Shown here: one piece after another, positions 33,237 to 40,652 of the stretch | Layout: each line of letters opens with the position of its first letter | Position numbering within the stretch: position 1 is the stretch's first letter | Source of the DNA: Gnetum montanum | Lineage: Eukaryota; Streptophyta; Gnetopsida; Gnetales; Gnetaceae | Direction: 5' to 3' | DNA length: 40,652 bases | Assembly (NCBI GenBank): GCA_015680685.1 | Contig: MNCI01030123.1 | Location: 463,521 to 504,172 of the forward strand | The notes under the pieces: model-generated | The model's database searches: none | Seen by the model: only the letters and a program-made list of their open reading frames with translations | What the model was told of the DNA's origin: nothing | Program-made: the position numbers and the translations under genes

Positions 33237-35106
33237 GTCAAGATGATTCATAAGTTTCTTTATCTAATGTACATGTTGAATGCATTCAAACATAGCTATG
33301 AATTCTACCTCACAAGTTAAGAGGTTGACTAAAATATTTTTTTTAATTTTTTAATTTTTAATATATAACATTATTTCCCTAAAAGATAATTACTCTAAAG
33401 TTAATTTTTGATTATTGTTGTCTCCTTTACAATTAGCATCTTAAAGGTTTTAATTTATCCATCTCCTTTTATAAAGTTTATTCCATAGTTATCAATTCCT
33501 TTTACATATTTAAGTATATGAATAAGGACTTCAAGTTTAAATTATCTTAGTTATTTCATGAAATATATAGATATGATGTGGAAAATTTAGATAAGGTCTT
33601 GTATGACATAGGAATTTGAATGATTCAATCATACTTATGCACATTGTAGAATTTAATAAGGAAGTTTGATCTTTGCATTCTAGCTTCAAGCTGTGAAGAA
33701 GAGGTATGTTTATGGATTTATAGCTTTAAAGTAATCATACTCTAGGGAGTAAATTCTATTTTTAAAGAATTTTATTTTGAAATTTTCTTACCCATTTTTT
33801 TTTAATATTGTAACACTCCTATTAATTATCTACAAAATCCTATGAATAACTAATAGAAATGCTATGAAGCCTAAGGATCTTAATTTAGCAGTAATTTACT
33901 AATTCAAGAAGAAGCCATAAAATAAATAAAAATTATCAATTAGAAGAATAAATACAATAGATCAAAAAGGCATAGAAAAATTTCTTGCTACTTATAGATA
34001 TAATTAAATAAAATTAATTTTAAAAAATAGAAATTAGCATAGCCACAAAATGGTAGATGTTGAAAAATTTAACTAGTTATAGAATTAAAAGGCACATAGA
34101 TTTAGATTTCGATGTTATACTTATTTCACTTTAATGAGACATATTAAAATAAAGATATTTACATTTGAAGTTTATCAAATTAAATAATAAAAGGCTAATA
34201 ATTAATAAAATATTAATATATATTAAAATAATATTTTTTTCTAAACATATAGCACATGTCAAAATGGAAACTAATCTTTGCAATGTTATAATCTAAATGG
34301 AATAATAGAAAATTTATATTTATCATACTTTATTATTTATTCACAAAATAGATACATCATTTAAATATCCAGAAAGTATGCAAGGTTTCTATTTTATAAA
34401 ATGCAAGATATACTAAAATTATTTTTTAACTTAAAAGAGTCCATCTTGTACAAAATTGATTCATCTTTCATTTCATGTTCCTCTTCTAGTGTTTACCTAT
34501 GTACTTTTGGCTCTCTCCACCAAAATGCAGGAGGAGTGAGAACCCCTCAAATAAGAATGATTATTTTATATTCTTATTCATGGAGCATAAAAGTTTTGAG
34601 CTAAAAATATCAAGTGACATGTTGTATAAAGGTCTTTAATTAAATATTAAAAATTGTTTCGAAGTTAAGATAAGTTGTAACTTTTTTTAAAAATCCAAAT
34701 ATCTCAGAGAATATGTCTTATGTAACACCCCAATGTTTTAAACTTAGGTTCTTATGTTTGGTTCTTAAACATAAAGGTATATTTAATATATACTATATTA
34801 ATAATATATTGTATGTTACTAGTGATTATGCTAGTACATTCTAATGTCTTTTGTGACGGATAGGTTGGATGGATGGTGGTGGCCCATTGTTGGTATTTTA
34901 AAAATATTCATTATATTTTATCTAATTTATATTTTTATGTTATTCAATTTTGGAATAATGTAAGAATATGGTTATAAGACATGTGAATAGATATTTGAGA
35001 TTTATTCCAAATTTTTATTTTATCTTATCTTGGAACTCATTTTTTGACATGTGGGCTTATTCTAGTACTTTCTTGGTGGCTCTAATTCATTGATTAATCA
35101 TTGAAC
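33237..35106. other. AT-rich gene-free DNA
   Basis: No gene supported. 33900-34400 is extremely A/T-rich. tgtaacacccc at 34721 looks like the first bases of a gypsy-type LTR, but no matching end or partner was found. Confidence 0.4.
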
Positions 35107-35305
35107 CCTTTTTATGAATACATGTTACTAAATTTTTAGAAAATAAATTATTTATTATTTATTATTGAAATTACCCAAATACTCTCTCTTATGCATATAA
35201 ATACTCATGCATATAAATACCCTTTTTATGAATACATGTTACTCAATTTTTAGAAAATAAATTATTAATTATTTATTATTGAAATTACCCAAATACTCTC
35301 TCTTG
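35107..35305. repeat. 114-bp tandem duplication
   Basis: The copies start at cctttttatgaatacatg, 35107 and 35221, and are nearly identical over about 85 bases, so the duplication is recent. The first copy ends with a doubled tgcatataaatac (35193-35220), a TATA-like motif, so this may be the promoter part of an old LTR. Confidence 0.75.
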
Positions 35306-36820
35306 TGCTCATACTTGTGGCTATGCTTAATGGATCTCTAGGCAATTTCTAGATTTGAACCTATTCTTGCTTGATGAAACCTAGATCTCATTTGATCTCT
35401 TAAGATAAATAAAATATGATAGATTTCATCAATTTTAATAAAAAGAAAAATTTCTAATGATTTACATTTGTTGATCTAATCTTATTACATGTGTTACCGA
35501 TCTAAACTATTTTGTTGATCAATTTAAAATTCATCATTTTTGTAACTTTATGCTTTGTAGTTCATACTCATCTTTCTCTTGAAATATTTCTTCTCCTTGT
35601 AGAAGAGGAAACAGTGTATTTGTTCATTGTAACTTGTATGATGACAAAAATAGGGATCATAATGAAATTATTGCATATATTCTAGAGTGGTACAGTCATT
35701 GCAATGTTCTATGGGAATGACATTCTTAGATGATGCTTGAAAGTAGATATTTTGGATGTTTATGGATGTGATTGATGTGTAAAAAAGATTGGGAAGATGA
35801 ATAGAATTCATTGAACATAGTTTGTAACAAAGGAAACTAATATGAAGGGTGGTACTTCATGATTAATCATCATGCTATAGCCACATAACAGACCTAATTT
35901 TAGGGTGGTTGTATGGAGCTAGAACCTAGGAAAACTATAGAGTTGATAATAGCCATAACATAATCCAATAGTTGGTATGGATATGCATAAGGGTTACTAA
36001 TCCAACAAATACTCTTTTCTTGTACAAGAGTTTGCTTAACTAGGTGAGGTATTATATCAAATAGTCCTTGATGACTAGTTAAGTTAGTATTAGCCTTATA
36101 TTTCTTCGAAAAATCTGATTTTGGCAACCTCATGGTTAAATTCATAGGTAGAAAAATAATTGATTAATGATATATTAATGCATTAACTATAATTTTAATG
36201 GTTTAGTTAACGATTATATTAATGGATTTGCTATGATTAATGATTTTGGTTAATTGGTAATTGTTGTTGGTTCTAATAGCATGTTTTTTTTTTACCATGG
36301 GCATCATCTTCTAATTTGTTCCAAGTGATACCAAGATGATTTCCTCTACTATGAAGGTGTTCTAACCCTTTCTATATGTGTTTCAAGTAGATCTTAGTTA
36401 GGAAGCTCAAATGGAGATTCTTGGTAACATTATAAATGCTAGATCGTAGCATGCTACAAGAGCATTAATGATTAGAGAAGCTTTGCAACAAAGGATTCAA
36501 GTATTACTGTAATTATAAATCTATGTCATGGATTTATAAAATAACTCATTTGGTTATCTTATGTATCTCTTGTAACTTGCACATTAAGGATTTGTATTTA
36601 AGATGTTAGAATAATATTGAATGAAATTTGTCATACGATTATTCTCTATGATTTGATCAAGTATGTTTATTGGTTATTAAGGTGTCATACTTGGTAATTT
36701 AAATTTATCCAATGATTTATTTTGGATTTTAAATTTTGAATATGGAATATGTGGATTTATAAGTAATTTAGTATACTTAAGTAATTTTATAAATTTATCT
36801 ATTGTTAATCACGAGATGCA
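35306..36820. other. AT-rich gene-free DNA
   Basis: No supported gene. The minus-strand open frame at 36145-35900 (81 codons, MNLTMRLPKSDFSKKYKANT...) contains SNPYAYPYQLLDYVMAIIN but matches no family I know. Confidence 0.4.
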
Positions 36821-37105
36821 ATATCTTGGTTATCTTCACTACCAATAGAATATACCGACAAGTCTTGGAATAACCTCATTACTAATATCATATTATCCTA
36901 TTAAATATTTAATGCTTAAAAATGTCAAAAAAAAAATCTAATATCTAGGAATCTCTAAAGGATATGTCTTGGTTACACTTATTATTAAAGGAATATATCG
37001 AGAGGTCTTGGAATAACCTTACTACTATCATTGGATTATTTTTGAGATCACAAAAAAGTCACTCATGATTAGGTTTTGGAAATATGGTTGCATCATATGC
37101 ATCAT
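36821..37105. repeat. 143-bp diverged tandem pair
   Basis: atatcttggtta...gtcttggaataacct occurs at 36821-36876 and again from 36964 to 37019, period 143. Such repeats are common in LTRs; no ends could be set. Confidence 0.45.
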
Positions 37106-37799
37106 TAGAAGGATGGGTCTTGAATATGCCTAAATGTCTTGGCTAGTTTCCTAGCCTCACATGAACTTATGAATCAAAATTCAAGGTAGGAAATCCATCG
37201 AAACCATTGTTCTTGTTGAGTGAGTCCCACTAAGAGATACTCCACTACTGCATGTAGATGTTGACTTCTAAGTGATTTGCATCTTCTAGTACTAAAAGAG
37301 AAAACCTGGTCACATTATATATTATTTTATTATATTTCAAATCCAAAATATTTTCAAAATATCCAAAAGTCTATGATAGCCAAAATTCTAGAAAATTCTT
37401 AAAAAAACTTGTTTATGTCAAGGTCTAATCCAAAATAATCATAAAATATCTAAGAAACAAGTTGAATTTTTTTTTATAAATTCACCAAAAGATAGAAAAT
37501 GATATAATTAAAATTATAATAAAAATTTTCATATAAAAGCAAGCTTGAAATGATAAAAATTCTGCAAAATCTCAATATAATAATTAAAATCGTAAAAGAA
37601 TAGTAAAGAACCAAGAAGCATAAAGAGAATACAAAATCTACAAAAAAGTAGGGTAGCTACATGAAAAGGAATAATAAAATAAACTTCCTTATATTGTTGC
37701 AAGGTCTTTCAAGATCTTCCTATTGGATTTCTTTCCTACTCAAAAATGTCCATAATATATCTTCATTTCACTCTAAGCTAACTCATTAGAAACTTTTTA
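37106..37799. other. AT-rich gene-free DNA left of element E
   Basis: 37110-37300 is of LTR-like composition (gagtgagtccca); 37320-37700 is A-rich. No gene seen. Confidence 0.35.
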
Positions 37800-37822
37800 T
37801 GATACGTACCTTGATGAGATGC

Positions 37823-37880
37823 GATATTGCATGGGCCGCGATATCACATCCCATGCAATATCACGTACGTGATATCGCGG
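37823..37880. promoter_or_regulatory. Two interleaved perfect inverted repeats in U3 of element E
   Basis: Arm A GATATTGCATGGG (37823-37835) pairs with 37850-37862. Arm B CCGCGATATCAC (37836-37847) pairs with 37869-37880. The order is A-B-A'-B', so both stems together give a pseudoknot-like topology. 37858-37875 is in addition an 18-bp perfect palindrome around CACGTACGTG. It ends 15 bases before the TATA box (37895). Could be a cluster of transcription-factor sites; function unknown. Confidence 0.8.
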
Positions 37881-37894
37881 TCTGTCGTCAAATC

Positions 37895-37902
37895 TATAAA
37901 TA
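37895..37902 (+). promoter_or_regulatory. TATA box of element E LTR
   Basis: TATAAATA followed by agagg, the same as in both LTRs of B. Confidence 0.7.
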
Positions 37903-38150
37903 AGAGGTGGCACTTTCCTCATTTATCATCCTAGGCTAGAAGTAGCAAAGCTCTGGCAGTTTAATCACTCCAGAGATAGAATTTTTCCATGTGCCCACAG
38001 TAGGAGTCCCCAAGTGAACAGATCTTTATTCGAGCAGCTTTGTACTTGAATGTAAGTTGTGTATGACAATAAAGACGAGCTATGTGGATAAACCTTGTAG
38101 TGCATGGAATAGGTTTATTTAATGTTATTTATTATTTTCCTAGTAACGTA

Positions 38151-38334
38151 GCATGAGTATGACTTGGTTACAAGCATTGACGAATGTGTACAGCTAACCA
38201 AGGAATCAGCTTCTCATCGCGATTAGATTCTCTCACCCTTATCTCCTAGAATGTGGGATGAGTACGACTTGATTACGAGCATCTACGGATGTGTATGGCT
38301 AGTCAAGGAATCGGCTGCTCATCACACTTAAGCT
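38151..38334. repeat. 105-bp-period tandem pair in element E LTR
   Basis: Two ~78-bp copies start at 38151 and 38256 (gatgagtaYgacttg...ttacRagcat...gtgtaYRgct...caaggaatc). They differ mainly by transitions. LTRs of B lack a clear counterpart. Confidence 0.7.
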
Positions 38335-38745
38335 AGTTAGGTGCCTCAATATGACCACTTCGAGCACGTGCGTTACGTGTGGTGATCCCAGTAACGATTA
38401 GCGTTTGGTAGCCACAATTGCATAGTTCAGGGTGTGTACGGTAAGTGGGAACAGATGCTGACGCTAGTTAATTTAGAGTTAGGACATTAGTTAGAGTTAG
38501 TTAGTTTCTCAACCCTTTGCTCTTAGCGTAGAAGACATAAACCAAAAAGACCAAAAAAATCATATACCTCAGACTTACTTAACCATACACCGTGACAACA
38601 ACAAGTAAGTCTGGGAAGACAACGAATGATTAACCCCAAGTGTTCCATGGGGCGTTTAGGCATTTAGTCTGCGGAGTTTGACCGGATCGCATGTGCTACG
38701 CTCGTTTTGTATGGTTGAGTGTAGGGGTACCTTGCCACTCATCAT

Positions 38746-38763
38746 TGGCGCTGTTGCCGCAGA
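38746..38763 (+). other. Element E primer binding site (tRNA-Asp type)
   Basis: TGGCGCTGTTGCCGCAGA, one base after the LTR end; 15 of 18 bases fit the complement of the 3' end of plant tRNA-Asp. Confidence 0.8.
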
Positions 38764-38885
38764 CTAAGTGTTTGTGCGTCGAATTGAACATAAGGGATAT
38801 CATTCACATCATTGTGAGCCTTAACAAACCTTCGGGTTAATCAGATATAAATTTATATAACGGTGAAATAGCACACCGATTAAAA

Positions 38886-40652
38886 ATGCCTTCTTCTCAT
38901 AAGAGCAACTCACCACCTAAGGACCACACACGAGACAGTCGGCAAGATAAAAAACATAACCAAAATCAACCAAGTCCTAAACAATATAAGATGACATATA
39001 CTCATCCTGATGAGTATGTGCCTGATCTTACCTTTATCCTCCATCAAGATGAACAGTTGCGCTAGAGAGATTCGTTTGGTAACATAGTGTTACCTCCAGA
39101 TCGTGCTGTCCCTAACATGCTTCTCCGTGCTTTGGCATAGACTGGCATGACAGAACTTTACGTCGAATATGTTGCGATAGATTCTGACATGAGGGATTAT
39201 CATCACATAGATTTACAACATATGAGGGACGCAAGGTAGGAGAGCCAACATACATTGTTGAAGGGCAAGGCCCCGCACGTCCTTAGCGAAATAGGAGCCG
39301 AGGAACCCTTTATCACGGGTTCTTTAGCAAAAGATGTTCCCTCTCCTAACGATGGTGAGGAGGATGAGTATCAGAACCTACGATCAATGATACATATCCC
39401 TGGTTCTGATGCCCGTGAACACCAGCTGTTCACAGAGGGAACAACCACTCATGCTAAGGACGGGCACTTTGATCGTCACCACAATCGGGGCCGTAGTAGC
39501 TGAAGAGAAGGTAAGAAACATCGTCATGACGATGGTTCCCCTTCTTCTTCCCCTTCTTCACATCACTCATCCTCTCCTTCCACATTTGGGTGTAGCCACC
39601 ATGAACATAAAGGTGAGGATAAAAGTAAGAAAGAAGAAAAACCTCGACGGGAAAGTCGAGAGAGAGGACAAGGGCAAGGACATAGTGAGAGTAGGGAACA
39701 ACGCAGATATCATAGGCTTCATGAAAGAGATGATCATGATGAGCCCCTACTCGCAACTTGAAGTATGCTTGACATTACAGAGGCAGTTAGGATTCCCACA
39801 AGGTATTTAAAGGATAGCCGGATCAAATGATTAGACATGAATAATATCTCACGATTTGAAGGGGGATACAATGCTGATTTGTAAAATCATTTATAGGCAT
39901 TCCACGATGCTTATGCCTTGCAAAATATAGAAAATGAGTGGCAAAAACTTAAGTTGTTCCCATAGACAGTCACCAAAGAAGCAGAGAGTTGGTACCGGTC
40001 CTTAGAACTGGAAACCATCAGGAGGTGGAGTACGATGCTAGAACTATTCAATGAAAAGTATCAAATGTACTCTAGAGTGTCCAATTTGCAGAAGCAGATC
40101 CAAGGCTGGAAGCAAGGTACACACGAACCCTTGGATGCTGCCATGGCCCTCTATTACACATTGTTACATCGTTGCCCAGGCCATGGGCACGCTCAGTGGG
40201 ATCAACTTCACCACATCGTGTATGGGCTAAGGAATGAACTAGAAGAACCCTTGGGACTTACGCCCAAGGGAGACTCTCACAACTTAGAGCCTATGAAGTA
40301 TGTAGCTTGTTGGAGCAAGTAGCAAACGAAGAGGGTGAGCTATGAAAAAGAGAAAGTGCGCAAGAGTATAATCGTGATCCCTCCCTTCGAAAGAAGGGAG
40401 TGAAATTTTGTGATGAAGACGATGAGTCACCAATCAAAGAACTGGTGAATTGGAAAACCTTGCCGATCAAACAATTAACGATAGAATTAGCAGCTAAGGT
40501 AGATGATGTATGGAGTTCCTTAGAATCTAAGATTGAAACAGTCTTGAAAATTATAGAAGAGTCTAAGGTTGAACAAAGTAGTGACAAAGGTAAGAAAAAG
40601 TGGAGAGATTTAGGCCCTACACATAACAAGGGTAAGGGAAAAATCACTAACT
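38886..40652 (+). pseudogene. gag: Element E gag (Athila-like), single frame with stops, runs off window
   Basis: The start is the ATG at 38886 (MPSSHKSNSPPK). One frame can be read from there to at least 40321 without any indel. Parts: N-terminal segment with MTYTHPDEYVPDLTFILHQD (~38990); acidic stretch (39255-39420); long His/Ser/Arg/Glu-rich linker (39460-39750) that is probably disordered and RNA-binding; capsid domain (about 39770-40300) with LDMNNISRFEGGY, EAESWYRSLE, RWSTMLELFNEKY and HRCPGHGHAQWDQL, the 'CP.HG' element being typical of this gag family. In-frame stops lie near 39065, 39139, 39238, 39502, 39769, 39829, 39883, 39895, 39964 and 40321. At three of these the B copy still has the sense codon (Trp, Gln, Gln). 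Confidence 0.85.

Larger units (their letters stand above)
37800..38744 (+). repeat. Element E 5' LTR
   Basis: The start at TGATACG was chosen because the length and TATA distance (95 bases) then equal those of the B 3' LTR (94 bases). The end is ACTCATCA at 38744. It contains interleaved inverted repeats at 37823-37880 and a 105-bp tandem pair. Confidence 0.8.
37800..40652 (+). mobile_element. Element E: second Athila-like member of family B (right end outside window)
   Basis: 5' LTR 37800-38744 (945 bases, against 947 in B), tRNA-Asp-type primer site, and a gag that matches B along its length. The LTR end (ACTCATCA) and TATA box are shared with B. The element runs past the window end, so pol and the 3' LTR are not seen. 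Its gag frame keeps one register, and the GC content is higher than in B, so it looks less decayed. Confidence 0.85.

Noticed and set aside
34721-34733. LTR start tgtaacacccc
   Set aside because: No matching LTR end, partner LTR, primer site or target-site duplication was found in the right orientation.
39409-39810. 133-codon plus-strand frame in element E
   Set aside because: It runs in another register across the His/Ser/Arg linker; the gag register continues through the same bases with matches to element B on both sides.

Overview
The window looks like plant nuclear intergenic DNA from a large, repeat-rich genome. A gymnosperm such as a conifer fits the repeat load and AT-richness, but that is an inference and the species is not identified. 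I see no intact host gene, rRNA, tRNA or CRISPR array. Nearly everything is LTR retrotransposon in different states of decay, plus one intronless copy of a host gene.

Layout. (A) 1-6559, minus strand: a Ty1/copia-type element with two ~1.1 kb LTRs, an initiator-tRNA-Met primer site, a large decayed gag, and a second ORF resembling the putative plant transposon protein domain (PTPD) where pol should be. No reverse transcriptase or integrase is visible, so it is probably non-autonomous. 6560-8172: gene-free DNA with a ~45-bp minisatellite. 8173-9366, plus strand: a single-frame, intronless, stop-riddled copy of a CCR4-type poly(A) deadenylase. (B) 9436-22405, plus strand: a full-length Ty3/gypsy element of Athila-like type, bounded by an exact TTAGA target-site duplication, with tRNA-Asp-type PBS, gag, protease, RT, RNase H, integrase, a 2-kb spacer and a post-pol ORF (PTPD-like plus probable coiled coil). 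22778-22870 and 32712-33236: the two halves of what looks like an older solo LTR, split by (C). (C) 22871-32711, plus strand: a gypsy element with Tat-like gag and protease in one long frame that ends in a membrane-like segment. No RT or integrase follows. Its 3' non-coding region holds an unusual array of eight small hairpin units. 33237-37799: AT-rich DNA with local tandem duplications and no gene recognised. (E) 37800-40652, plus strand: the 5' LTR and gag of a second member of family B, running off the window. Its U3 holds two interleaved perfect inverted repeats just upstream of the TATA box.

How it fits together. A, B and E each show LTRs and a primer site, and A, B and C a polypurine tract, from which the element limits were drawn. 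Reading frames are broken mainly by C-to-T and G-to-A changes (CAG/CAA to TAG/TAA, TGG to TAG/TGA, Asp to Asn, Glu to Lys), as expected for long-methylated, silenced DNA. By eye the LTRs of C differ by about 5% and those of B by about 10%, so C looks younger; its gag-protease frame is also still free of frameshifts. The candidates most worth a second look are the hairpin array of C, the interleaved palindromes of E, the pol-less architectures of A and C, and the CCR4 retrocopy.
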